A stretch of 61,017 nt of DNA from Duganella guangzhouensis. Its GTDB lineage: Bacteria > Pseudomonadota > Gammaproteobacteria > Burkholderiales > Burkholderiaceae_D. The notes below the pieces were generated by a model. It made no database searches, had not been told where the DNA came from, and saw nothing but the letters and a program-made list of their open reading frames with translations. Of this stretch, positions 28,301 to 35,600 are shown piece by piece; positions within the stretch are counted from its first letter, which is position 1, and every line of letters begins with the position of its first letter. The DNA lies in contig NZ_WKJK01000026.1 of assembly GCF_009674535.1 (NCBI RefSeq), positions 1 through 61,017 on the forward strand, written 5' to 3'. The position numbers and the translations under genes are program-made.

Positions 28301-31300
28301 ACCAGCTGGCCGCGCTCAGCACCGCGCAGTTCGCCGCGCTGAGCAGCGATCAGTTGAACGCGCTGTCGACCAGCGCCTTCACCGCGCTGACCACGGCCAT
28401 GCTGAATTCGCTGACCGCCAGTCAGTTCGCCCAGTTGAACACGGCGCAAATCGGCGCCCTCACCTCGACCCAGGCCGGCGCGTTGAGCACCGACCAGCTG
28501 CAAGCGCTGACGACCGACCAGTTCGCCGTGCTGAACACCAGCGCGGTGCGCAACCTGAGTTCCGACCAGATCGGCGTGCTGACGCTCGACCAGATCGTCG
28601 CGCTGAGCACGCTGCAAGTGCGGGCGCTGACCAGCACCCAGCTGGGCGGCCTGCTGAGCGACCAGATCGCCGCGCTGGAAACCATCGACCTGGCGGCGCT
28701 GACCACCGCCCAGTTCAACCTGCTGAGCAGCGACCAGCTGCAAGCGCTGCTGACCGGCCAGTTCGCGTCGCTGTCGACCGCGCAAATCAGCACCCTGACC
28801 ACCGACCAGCTGAGCGCCGGCATCAACACCGACCAGATCGTCGCATTGACCACCGCGCAGGCAGCGGCACTGTCCACCAAGCAGGTGGCGGCGCTGACCA
28901 CCGACCAGATCGGCGCGCTGGAAACCATCGACCTGGCCTCGCTCAGCACCAAGCAAATCGTCGCCCTCACCAGCGACCAGATCGCCGCGCTGAGCAGCGA
29001 TCAGCTGAACGCGCTGACCACGGCTGAATTCGCCGCGCTGAGCACCGCGCAGCTGAGCCTGGGCCTGAGCACCGACCAGCTGATCGCGCTGGACAGCAAC
29101 CATCTCAACGCACTGAGCACCAGCCAGCTGGTGTACGGCCTGAGCGCGGCGGCGATTGCCGCCCTCACCACCGACCAGATCGCCGCGCTGCGCACCGCGC
29201 TGCTGAGCGCGCTGGCCTCGGCCCAGGTGGCGGCGCTGACCAGCGACCAGATCATCGCGCTGAGCACCGCCCAGGCCGCCAGCCTGAGCACCCAGCAAGT
29301 GGCCGCGCTGACCACCGACCAGGTGGCGGCGCTGGAAACCATCGACCTGGCCGCGCTGAGCACCAAACAGATCGTCGCCATCGGCAGCGATCAGGTCGCC
29401 GCGCTCAGCAGCGACCAGCTGAACGCACTGACCACCGCCGAATTCGCCGCGCTGACCACCGCGCAGCTGAGCCTGGGTCTGAGCAGTGCCCAGCTGGCAT
29501 CACTGGACAGCAACCACATCAGCGCCTTCACCACCAACCAGCTGGTGTACGGCCTGAGCGTGGCGGCCATCGCCGCCCTCACCACGGACCAGATCGCCGC
29601 GCTGCGCACCGCGCAGACCAGCGCGCTGGCGACGCTGCAAATCCAGGCCCTGAGCAGCGACCAGATCGTGGCGCTGACCAGCGACCAGGCCGCCACGCTG
29701 ACCACCCAGCAAGTGGCGGCGCTGAGCGCGACCCAGGTGGCCGCGCTGGAAACCGTCGACCTGTCCGCCTTCAGCACCAAACAGATGGTGGCGCTGAGTA
29801 ACGACCAGGTCGCCGCGCTGACCACCGACCAGTTGAACGGCCTCACCACCGCCGAGTTCGCAGCGCTGACCACCGCGCAGCTGAGCAACGGCCTGAGCGT
29901 GACCCAACTGGCCGCGCTGGACAGCAACCACATCAGCGCGCTGAGCACCGCGCAACTGGTGTACGGCATCAGCGCCAACGTCGCCTCGCTCACCACCGAC
30001 CAGATCGCCGCGCTGCGCACCGCGCAAACCAGCGCGCTGGCGACGCTGCAACTGCAAGCCTTGACCACCGACCAGATCGTGGCGCTGAGCACCGACCAGG
30101 CCTCCACCCTCAGCACCCAGCAGATCGCGGCGCTGACCGACAGCCAGTTGGGCGCCATCGAAACCGTCGACATCAACGCCCTCAGCACCCGTCAGCTGAA
30201 CGCGCTCAGCGCGGCCCAGCTCGGCGTACTGGGGACCCAGCAGCTGAACGCGCTGGGCACCACCCAGTTCGCCACGCTGGGCACCAGCCAGCTGGCCAAC
30301 GGCCTGAACGCGACCCAGGCCGCCGCGCTCGATAGCGACCACATCGCCGCGTTGACCACCGCCCAGATCGCCTACGGCATCAGCCTGGGCGCGCTGGCCG
30401 CGCTCACCAGCGACCAGATCCAGGCGCTGCGCACCGCGCAAATCGTCGCCCTGACCACGCTGCAGGCGCAATCGCTCAGCACCGACCAGATCGCCGCATT
30501 GCTGCCGGCGCAGATGACCGGCCTGTCGACCAACCAGATGCCGGTGCTGACCGCCGACCAGCTGGCCGCGATGAGCACCGACCAGATCGCCGCGCTGGAC
30601 ACCCAGGACGTTGGCGCGCTGAGCGCCGGCCAGTTCATCGGCCTGTCCACCGCACAAACGGTGGCGCTGACCACGGCGCAGATCCGCGGCCTCAAAACCG
30701 CCCAGATCGCCGCCATCGACGGCACCCAGATCGGCGTCTTCACCAATGACCAGCTGCAAGCGCTGAGCACCCAGCAAGCCGCCGCGCTCAGCGTGACGGC
30801 GGTGGTATCGCTGTCCACCGACCAGCTGGGCGTGCTGACCACGGCCGACGTCGCCGCGCTGGGCACGCTGCAGATCGCCAGCCTGGCGGTCAACCAGCTG
30901 GGCGGCCTCAACACCGACCAGATCCAGGCGCTGACCAGCGCCCAACTGGGCGCGATGACCGCCGATCAGCTGTACGCCTTCAGCACCAGCCAGATCGCCG
31001 CGCTGCGCACCACCCAGGTCGGCTACCTGACCACCACCCAGCTGGCGGCGCTGTCCAACAGCCAGGTGCAGGCACTGACCACCGACCAGATCGCCTCGAT
31101 CAAGCTGAGCCAGATCACCGCGCTGACCATCGACCAGATCGGCGTACTCGGTTCCGACCAGCTGCAAGCGCTGACCACGGCGCAGATCCAGACCCTGTCG
31201 ATCACCCAGCTGACCGCGCTGACCAGCACCCAGGCCAGCGAACTGACCACCACCCAGATCGCGGCGCTGAAGAACTCGCAGTTGGGCGCGCTCGACGCGA

Positions 31301-32418
31301 CCCAGATCTACGGCTTCAGCACCGACCAGCTGGCCGCGCTGAGCACCAGCCAGCTCGGTTCGCTGACCAACGCCCAGATCGGCTACCTGTCGACCGACCA
31401 GATCGCCGGCTTGACCACCGACCAGATCGCCGGCCTGAAAACCAGCCAGCTGATCGTGTTCACCAACACCCAGCTGCAAGCGTTGACCACCACCCAGGTC
31501 GGCGCGCTGGCCACCGCCGGCCTCACCTCGCTGACCGTGGCGCAGGCCGACGCCTTCAGCGCCGCCCAAGTGGCGGCGATGACGGTGACCCAGACCATGG
31601 CGCTGAACTCGTCGTCGATCAACTACGCCACCCCGCTGATCCTCGACCTGAATGGCGACGGCGTACAAACCCAGAGCATCACCGCCGGCGTGCAGTTTGA
31701 TATCAACGCCGATGGCCAGAAAGTGGCCACCGGCTGGGTCGACAGCAACGACGGCCTGCTGGCCATGGACCGCAACGGCGACGGCGTCATCAACGACGGT
31801 AGCGAACTGTTCGGCAGCGCCACCAAGCTGGCCGACGGCAGCACCGCCAAAGACGGCTACGCCGCGCTGGCCGCGCTGGACACCAACGGCGACGGCGTCA
31901 TCGACGCCAAAGACGACGCCTTCAGCGCACTGCGTGTGTGGGTCGACAGCAACTCCGATGGCATCAGCGAAACTGGCGAACTGAAAACGCTGGACCAGCT
32001 GGGCATCGCCTCGATCAGCGTCAAAGCCACCGCCACGCTGACCCAGCAGAACGGCAACATCATCGGCCTGACCTCGACCTACAGCAGCACCGACGGCAGC
32101 GTGCACACCAGTGCCGACGCCTGGTTCCTGGCGCAAAGCACAACGTCCACTGCCACGTTGCAACAGCAAGTCAGCAGCCTGAGTGCCGCCATGACCAGCT
32201 TTGCCACCGCGGTAGCGACCAGTGCGGCACAAACGCAACAAACGCTGACGCCATCGGCCGAAGCGCACGCTGCCGCCGCGCCGGGCGCCACCTTGGCCGA
32301 CGCCCTCAAGCAATACCAGCACGCCCAAGGCTTGCAAGGCGCCACCGCCACACTGACCGGCAAACAAAGCTTCGACGAGCACACCAGCAGCAACTGGTTC
32401 GCCGTACCGAAGCGCTAA
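16390..32418 (+). CDS. Giant Ser/Thr-rich octapeptide-repeat protein with calcium-loop C-terminus
   Basis: This is one uninterrupted 5342-codon frame. ATG 16390 follows GGGAG by about nine bases. There is no signal peptide. Residues ~5-5075 are about 630 octads of pattern [I/L/V]-x-A-L-[T/S/G]-[T/S]-x-Q, giving roughly two Ser/Thr per octad. They are grouped into a 17-octad super-repeat (see the repeat entry). Residues ~5078-5250 form a separate domain, YATPLILDLNGDGVQ, with four EF-hand or dockerin-like loops (DLNGDG at 5086, DRNGDG at 5127, DTNGDG at 5164, DSNSDG at 5186). A Gln/Ala-rich tail ends SNWFAVPKR. Related betaproteobacterial proteins are known only as large surface or 'EF-hand' proteins. 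Export by a type I system is plausible, but no classical GGxGxD RTX nonapeptides and no transporter are seen here. The adjacent GT41 gene suggests glycosylation; this is inference. Confidence 0.95.
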   Translation: MATTITDLTTDQIQALTNAQVTALTTADAAAMTTLQMSVLSPDQLSALGTAQLRALSTPTLQAISTLQLSTGLSTKQVAALTTGQFASLTTSQLTAGLNSDQFSALTTAQLSMLTLAQMGIIETQDIAALRTAQLVSLSPDLIHVMKTQQIQALTTAQTAALKTSQIVAFTTAQVASLTTDDVNALTTQQLNTLDASQLAALSASQIAALSSKQTTGLSTIQIGLLGTSQIAALGSDGFSLLKTSQIAALTNQQFKALNSDQIIALTTAQAVALTPAQLSQMSAAQLAAMELVDLAALKSQQIQVLGTDATAALGTAQVAALTTAQITFLLNTQLQSLNSDQIVALSTQQAAALTTIQIQALSNSQLAAMETIDVAALKTSQLNALSNSQLNALGTAQIVALTTQQATNLSVALVGALSTAQVAALELADLVALKSQQIAALSTGGIAALSTDQVATLTTQQIAALTATQLTTLSTNQIVALSPQQAAALTTLQMQSLSNSQLAAIELVDLAALKTSQLNALNSSQLNALGTAQIVALTTQQATNLSVALVGALSTAQVAALELADLVALKSQQIAALSSAGVAALGTDQIAALTTQQVAALQSVQLAALSTDQIAVLSVAQAYALGTAQVALLSTAQVAALTIASLAGLKTSQIAALGSAAIAALTSDQIVALTTAQAGALSSLQLAALSSTQLAALELVDLAALKTAQLGGLSTANVAALSTDQIAALTTAQTSTLATRQLAALSTDQIVALTTAQATTLTTAEVAALSTDQIAALEVRDLAVFKTAQITALSTAQLVALGTAQIGGLSSQQVAALTIQQVAALSSDQVLAMQSAALAALKSQQVAALSNANVNILSTAQVAALSTAVLNSFTTAQIASLTTDQIVALGTLQASTLATRSIAALTSDQINALEVTDLAALKTAQIAALSTAQLSALNSAQIIGLGTQQVAALSTAQVAALSTDQVSVMETRDLAALNSLQAAALGNNAVAALTTTQIAALTTTVLSNLGTAQIAALTSDQIVALTTAQTSLLATRQIAALGSDQLNALESRDFAALKSQQIAALGTNQVSALGTTQTAALTSQQVAALSVQQVATLDAGQLAALQTAALAALQTRQVIALTTDAVAALTTTQFAALSSTVLSSLTTAQIAALSTDQIVALTTAQGGMLSTRDIAALSTDQLNALETRDLAALKTAQIAAIGSAQLSALATGQIAAFASQQVAALTSQQLAALTAGQLAALPSASLAALQSQQVGSLSTDAIAALTTAQIAALTTSVLSNLSTLQVSALGTDQIVAITTAQAAALATREIAALNSDQIAALQTADFAALKTSQTVALGTSQIAALTTAQAAVLTSLQAANLSTQQVAALSSDQTAALQTAALAALQSRQVIALNSDAVAALTTTQVASLTTSVLASLTTAQAAALNSDQIVALTTLQVGVLTTRDLAALSTNQVAALETNDFAALKTAQITALTSDQIAALTTAQIVALTTAQAAALTQVQLNALTTDQLAAMETQDFAALRTSQLLGLGTKTIALLTPVQLASLKTEQIAQFSSEQIQVLSSAQLQALTTLQVNALSTAQVGYLLTQQVAVLTTADWAALKTSQLNALSTTQLAAVTSDQIVALTTLQASNLSTRQVAALSSDQLNALQTVDLTALTTTQVLALSSDQLVALDTSQLAALATRQLAALSTAQVQALSTDQIVALTTAQANNLATQQIAALSSDQLQAFETIDLAALSTRQLSALSSDQLDALSTDQIVALSSQQINSLSSRQLASLTTDQIAAIETRDVLALQTAQVAALGSDSLNALSSNQLLALNSAQLAAIGTATLRALGTEQIAALNSVQVSLLLTQQIAAFGSDQLAALGTLDLSALRTAQVAALDTAQIASLGTDQVVALTTQQVAALSSRQLAAFGSDQLQALETRDLVALQTLQIASLGSNSLNALSSNQFQALTTAQLAALSTAQLRALDTDHIVALSTLQAGALTTALIAALSSDQLAALETIDLAQLKTQQLAALSTAQVSLLSTDQIVALGTQQFAALNSKQLGALGSDQAAAIETRDVVMLQTSQIVGLGSDSLNAFGSDQVRALTSAQVAALSTSQVHALGTDQIAALSSLQTPNLTTAQISVLTSDQLAALPTVDLAVLKTAQVAALSTTQISQLSTDQIVALTTQQIANLSSKQIAALSSDQIAAIETRDIIALPTAQIAGLNASSLNALGTALFQALTTAQIAALSTSQLRALDTSQIIALTTLQAGALTSNQVGALTSDQLAVFETNDLAQLKTQQLAALSTLQISLLSTDQIVALGTQQYQGLSSKQLGALTSDQFVALETRDLAVLSTAQIAGLSVADLSLLSTKQLAALSLAQLTAFSTAQIRALGTDQIVALSTAQANSLTTAQMAALTSDQVAALETVDLSAMKSSQVAALSTDQIGVLSTAHIVALTSQQLAGLSTKQLAAFDTDQIAAIETRDLIALQSAQIASLSTIDLNALTTQQMLALTTLQLSAIGSAQFGALDTAHIAALSSTQVSFLLAAQVGALSSDQLAVLSTADIAALKTQHIAALSTAQISELSTTQIVALVSQQLNAMSSRQLAALSTDQIAAIETRDLTLMLSAQIGSLASDSLAALTTAQVQALTTAQLSALGTSQFRAFDSAQIAALSTQQANSLSVTQLAALSSDQLRAISTLDLSILKTSQLAALGTAQISQLTSAQIVGLTTAQYTNLSTQQVAALTTDQLVALEVIDLAALKSAQLNALGSEGLNVLSTTQLQGLTTYQLNTLTSANLQSLSTRYIAALTATQATLLATAQIPLLTSTQLGALPTDLLTLMTTQQIAALSSVQVAELSTAQVVALNTAQVGNLGTQQVAALTSDQLNAMETRDLAMLKTTQIAALSTSAIANLSTFQAERLGSQQVGALTTAQIVALGTAQLRTFATADISQLKTQQISNLSSDQLNALLSEQFRVLNSTQLGALGTTQFQALGSTQIAALTTLQATFLSSDQLQALTASQLAALETEDLTALKTAQIAVLETSQIALLSSDQIVALNTAQVTSLSTSQLSAFSSSQIQALETRDLAALKTATLQALSSAWLDAISTSQLQTMTTAQLAGLTTAQLNSLLTAQFAALTTLQMSNLATTQIASLASTQLAALTSDELGALKTAQINALGTAQIVQLRTDQIAALKPSQVGSMSTTQLASLSSTQVAALSTADFAVLSTAQLAALGNLGNLSTDQIQALTTAQIAGLTTTQIASLNTAQIVALTTQQAGALNTDDIATLSSSQLQALELVDLAALKTAQVTALTSGQIGQLSSDQIQALTSNQFGALLTQQIAAFSTAQIQAVLTQDIAALKTAQMAALSSDQLQALVLEQVQALFASQLNALSSAQLQALTTDQIVELSTQQFANLSTTQIAALSTAQLRVIELDDFAALKTAQIAVLSTNQIQALTWERFLVLTTAQAQALSSDQLNALTSDQLRTLATDDLAALSTTQIASLSSTQLNTLFDYQLQSLGSAQLGALTSTQLQALSSDQIINLSTQQFGMLTTAQIALLTTAQLSNIELQDLAALKTTQIQALTSTQLNALSADRIAALTTQQVQALTTVQLSTLSTDQVQGLETDDLNALKSNQLQSLSSTQLNALSAGQVQGLSSTQLNSLSTAQFHALGSDQIIDLSTIQITQLATAQLAALSSSQLAALELEDLAALLTSQLASLTTLQISELDLAHIGALTTLQASALATVQLAALSTSQFQALGTDALEALKTAQIAALTTAQLASLTNTQLQHLSSDQIEALTSTQARALTTSQIAALTSTQLDGMSTRAVSALSSSQIAAISTDNFTTLGTAQIAALSASQFGAITTVQIVALSSDQAASLSTAQIAALTSAQLDALETRDLIALKTTQIAAITTANVAALTTDLLAALTTVQVSSLGSDQIAALQAGQVAALTSDQVVTLNSAQIAAIGTDQIGSLSTDDFVALRSNQLAALSTAQFAALSSDQLNALSTSAFTALTTAMLNSLTASQFAQLNTAQIGALTSTQAGALSTDQLQALTTDQFAVLNTSAVRNLSSDQIGVLTLDQIVALSTLQVRALTSTQLGGLLSDQIAALETIDLAALTTAQFNLLSSDQLQALLTGQFASLSTAQISTLTTDQLSAGINTDQIVALTTAQAAALSTKQVAALTTDQIGALETIDLASLSTKQIVALTSDQIAALSSDQLNALTTAEFAALSTAQLSLGLSTDQLIALDSNHLNALSTSQLVYGLSAAAIAALTTDQIAALRTALLSALASAQVAALTSDQIIALSTAQAASLSTQQVAALTTDQVAALETIDLAALSTKQIVAIGSDQVAALSSDQLNALTTAEFAALTTAQLSLGLSSAQLASLDSNHISAFTTNQLVYGLSVAAIAALTTDQIAALRTAQTSALATLQIQALSSDQIVALTSDQAATLTTQQVAALSATQVAALETVDLSAFSTKQMVALSNDQVAALTTDQLNGLTTAEFAALTTAQLSNGLSVTQLAALDSNHISALSTAQLVYGISANVASLTTDQIAALRTAQTSALATLQLQALTTDQIVALSTDQASTLSTQQIAALTDSQLGAIETVDINALSTRQLNALSAAQLGVLGTQQLNALGTTQFATLGTSQLANGLNATQAAALDSDHIAALTTAQIAYGISLGALAALTSDQIQALRTAQIVALTTLQAQSLSTDQIAALLPAQMTGLSTNQMPVLTADQLAAMSTDQIAALDTQDVGALSAGQFIGLSTAQTVALTTAQIRGLKTAQIAAIDGTQIGVFTNDQLQALSTQQAAALSVTAVVSLSTDQLGVLTTADVAALGTLQIASLAVNQLGGLNTDQIQALTSAQLGAMTADQLYAFSTSQIAALRTTQVGYLTTTQLAALSNSQVQALTTDQIASIKLSQITALTIDQIGVLGSDQLQALTTAQIQTLSITQLTALTSTQASELTTTQIAALKNSQLGALDATQIYGFSTDQLAALSTSQLGSLTNAQIGYLSTDQIAGLTTDQIAGLKTSQLIVFTNTQLQALTTTQVGALATAGLTSLTVAQADAFSAAQVAAMTVTQTMALNSSSINYATPLILDLNGDGVQTQSITAGVQFDINADGQKVATGWVDSNDGLLAMDRNGDGVINDGSELFGSATKLADGSTAKDGYAALAALDTNGDGVIDAKDDAFSALRVWVDSNSDGISETGELKTLDQLGIASISVKATATLTQQNGNIIGLTSTYSSTDGSVHTSADAWFLAQSTTSTATLQQQVSSLSAAMTSFATAVATSAAQTQQTLTPSAEAHAAAAPGATLADALKQYQHAQGLQGATATLTGKQSFDEHTSSNWFAVPKR
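16411..31610 (+). repeat. 24-bp coding repeat with 17-unit (408-bp) super-repeat
   Basis: Octads ending E-x-x-D or a variant, followed by an octad with K-[T/S]-x-Q, act as markers. From 17248 they alternate at 240 and 168 bp (10 and 7 octads). Nineteen super-repeats of exactly 408 bp run from 17248 to 25000. At 25000 a 7-octad interval occurs where 10 is expected, implying loss of three octads. The framework resumes, with a 6-bp shortening near 26040, and six more 408-bp periods run from 26218 to 28666. From 28909 the period becomes 414, 414 and 411 bp because two octads carry an extra Gly-containing residue. I counted these from the sequence. Confidence 0.9.
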
Positions 32419-32434
32419 AAAACCGGCGCAAAAC

Positions 32435-32515
32435 CCGGGGGCTATCCTCCCAATCACACACGAGCTGAACCGCTACACGGTTCAGCTCGTGTGTGATTGG
32501 GAGGATTGACCCCGG
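32435..32515. repeat. 38-bp inverted repeat after the giant gene (hairpin B)
   Basis: Arms 32435-32472 and 32478-32515 are complementary at 36 of 38 positions around a 5-base loop (CTACA). The outer 19 bases of the right arm are identical to those of hairpin A (13331-13419). The inner arms differ from A but remain fully paired (ACACGAGCTGAACCG against ACACGGGCTCTACCG in A). It starts 17 bp after the giant gene's stop and may terminate or insulate it from the glycosyltransferase operon. Confidence 0.85.
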
Positions 32516-32568
32516 ATTTGGGTCTTGCTCCAGAGCCAAAAGTTGCCCCTCGTCCTGCTACAAAAAGG

Positions 32569-32574
32569 TATGAT
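32569..32574 (+). promoter_or_regulatory. Possible -10 element of the glycosyltransferase operon
   Basis: TATGAT lies 33 bp upstream of ATG 32608, downstream of hairpin B. No good -35 at the right distance is seen, so the call is tentative. Confidence 0.3.
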
Positions 32575-32607
32575 AGGGCTCGGACTGATTCAACTTTATG
32601 CTCTGCT

Positions 32608-35600
32608 ATGACCCCACAAGCACCTGCAGCACCCGCCCCCACCGATAACAGCCCACTGGGCTCCATCATGGCGATGGCCGCCAGGGGCCAGTTGGCGATC
32701 GCCGATCTGTTCGGCGCCGCCGCCGTCCTGCAGGAAAGCGGCCAGCTTCCCGCCGCCATCGCCCTGTATCGCGCCTGGATCGATCACACGCCGTCGCCGC
32801 TGGTGTATGCGGCCTGCTTCAACCTGGCGGTGGTGCTGTCCTCCGCCGGCGACGATACTGGCGCCGAAGCGGTGCTGCGCAAGGCGATCGCGCAAAATCC
32901 GCATTTCGTCGAAGCCCGTCTGAATCTCGGCACGCTGCTGGAACGCACCGGCCGCGCGGACCTGGCGCTGGCGACCTGGAAGGCCATCCTGTCCGACCCG
33001 ATCGAACCGGATGTCAAGTCCAACCACCAGCTCTACATCCAGACCCTGAACAATCTGGGCCGCCTGCTGGAAATCCAGAAGCGCTACCCGGAAGCCGAAG
33101 CGATGCTGGCCAACAGCCTGCGCGTCGATCCGCAACAGGCCAATGTGATGACGCACTGGGTCCACCTGCGCCAGAAGCAGTGCGAATGGCCGATCTACAG
33201 CGGCCTGGAACACATCTCGGTCGCCACCATGATGGAAGGCACCTCGGCGCTGGCCATGCTCAGCGCCTCCGCCGATCCGGCCCAGCAGCTGGCCGCCGCG
33301 CGCCGCTTCGTCTCCGAGAAAATCAACGCCGCCGTGGCGCCGCTGACCGGCCAGCATGGCTACGGCCACCAGCGCCTGCGCATCGGCTATCTGTCGTCGG
33401 ACTTCTGCTCGCACGCGGTGTCGATCCTGACCGCCGAGCTGTATGAGCTGCACGACCGCAGCAAGTTCGAGGTCTACGCCTTCAGCTGGAGCCGCGAGGA
33501 CGGTTCGCCGATCCGCGCCCGCGTGGTCAAGGCCATGGACCACTACATCCGCATCGACAAGATGAACGACGAGCAGGCCGCGCGCACCATCCGTGCCCAC
33601 GAAATCGACATCCTGGTCGACCTGCACGGCCTGACCCTGGGCGCGCGCCCGCAGATCCTGGCCTACCGCCCGGCGCCGGTGCAGCTGACCTATCTCGGCT
33701 TCCCCGGCAGCACCGGCCTACCCGGCGTCGATTACGTGATCTCGGACGATTTCCTGATCACGCCCGAAATGGAGCCCTTCTTCACCGAGAAGCCGCTGCA
33801 CCTGCCGGACTGCTTCCAGATCAACGACCGCCAGCGCGCCATCGCGCCGACGCCTACCCGCGCCTCGGTCAACCTGCCGGAAGACGCTTTCGTCTTCTGC
33901 TCGTTCAATAACAACTTCAAGTTCACGCCCGACCTGTTCGCGGTGTGGATGAACATCCTGCGCCGCGTGCCGAACAGCGTGCTGTGGCTGGTGGCCGATT
34001 ATCCGGAAGTGCGCGAGAACCTGTGGCGCCACGCCGAGCAGGCCGGCATCGACCGCAAGCGCATCCTGTTCAACACCCGCGCGGTGCCGGCCGAATACCT
34101 GGCGCGCTACCAGCTGGCCGACCTGTTCCTGGACACCTTCCCGTTCAACGCCGGCACCACCGCCAGCGACGCGCTGTGGGCCGGCCTGCCGCTGCTGACC
34201 TGCTCCGGCCAGACCTTCTCGTCGCGCATGGCGGGCAGCCTGCTGCGCGCGGTCGATCTGCCGCAGCTGATCACCTTCAATTTCGAAGATTACGAAGAGA
34301 AAGCGGTGGAACTGGCCGCCAACCCGCAGCGCATCGCCGCGATGAAACGCCAGCTGATCGCCAACCGCATGACTTGCGCGCTGTTCGACAGCCCGCGCTT
34401 CGTGCGCAATATGGAGGCGGCGCTGCAGAAGGTGGCCAAGCCGGCCGCGCCGCGCCTGGCCGCGCCGGCGCACGCGGTGCATCCGCAGGAGCCGTCGCAG
34501 CCGGTCGAACCGGTGCGCATCGACCAGATCCCGATCGTTACCGTGTCCTACAACGCGCCGGACCTGATCGAGGCGCTGCTGCGCACCCTGCGTCAGTTCT
34601 ACACCAACCGCGTGTACGTGATCGACGGTTCGAATCCGGACGTGGCCGAGAATATCCGCGCCATCACCGATCAATACGACAACGTCGAGTTCATCCCGTT
34701 CGGTTACAACATCCATCATGGTCCCGGCCTGTCGTGGGCGATCAACCATCTGGGCCTGTCGGGCGAGGTGCTGTTCCTCGACTCCGATGTCGAGATCCTG
34801 AAAGCCGGCTTCCTGGAATCGCTCCATCAGCATCTGCGCCCCGGCATGTACGGCGTCGGCAATGTGCAGCGCGTGAACGAGCAGGGTTACGACCAGCCGC
34901 AGGACGGTGCGGTGCGCTACCTGCACCCGGCCTGCATGCTGACCAATATCGAGGTGGTGCGCCAGTGGCCGATGCCGATCAAGCACGGCGCGCCGCTGAT
35001 CCCGGCCATGCTGGCGATCCACGCCGCCGGTGCCCATCACCTGATCGACATCGTGCAGTGGGTGCACGAGGACTTCGCGCAGGAACCCAAGCGCCACTTC
35101 ATCAAGCATGACTGGCAGGGCACCGTGATCCGCACCGGCGGCTATCACTACGATCTGCCTAGCGCCACCACCACCGTCAATGCCGACCTGCTGCACTTCA
35201 TGCCGCTGGATGCGCGCAAGATCGTGGAAGTGGGCTGCAAGGACGGCACCTTCGCCAAGGCCTACAAGCAGCGCAACCCTATCGTCAACTACACCGGCAT
35301 CGAGGCCGATCCAGCGCAGGCGCAGGCCGCGCGCCCGCATTGCGACTTCGTGTTCAACGACGATATCGAACATGCCGGCCCGGATTTCTGGGACCATGTG
35401 CGCAACGCCGATTGCTGGGTGATGGACGAAACCCTGGAACAGATGGACGATCCGTGGGACATGCTGCAAAAGATCCGCACCAATATCGCCCCCGGCGGCA
35501 AGATCGTGGTCACGATCCGCAACTTCCAGCACTGGGGCATCCAGGCGCGCCTCAACGCCGGCGATCTGCGTTACGGCAGCAGCGGCCTGGAAAAGCACCG

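Noticed and set aside
16411..31610. CRISPR-like array from 24-bp periodicity
   Set aside because: The repeats are in frame, variable and have no unique spacers; they encode octapeptides.
24631..32457. Further minus-strand open frames of about 1555 and 985 codons in the same region
   Set aside because: They have the same cause as above; they vary exactly as the octads do and have no ribosome site.
33718..35598. Minus-strand 626-codon frame opposite the GT41 fusion
   Set aside because: The plus-strand frame has complete GT41, GT2 and methyltransferase motifs; the antisense product has none.
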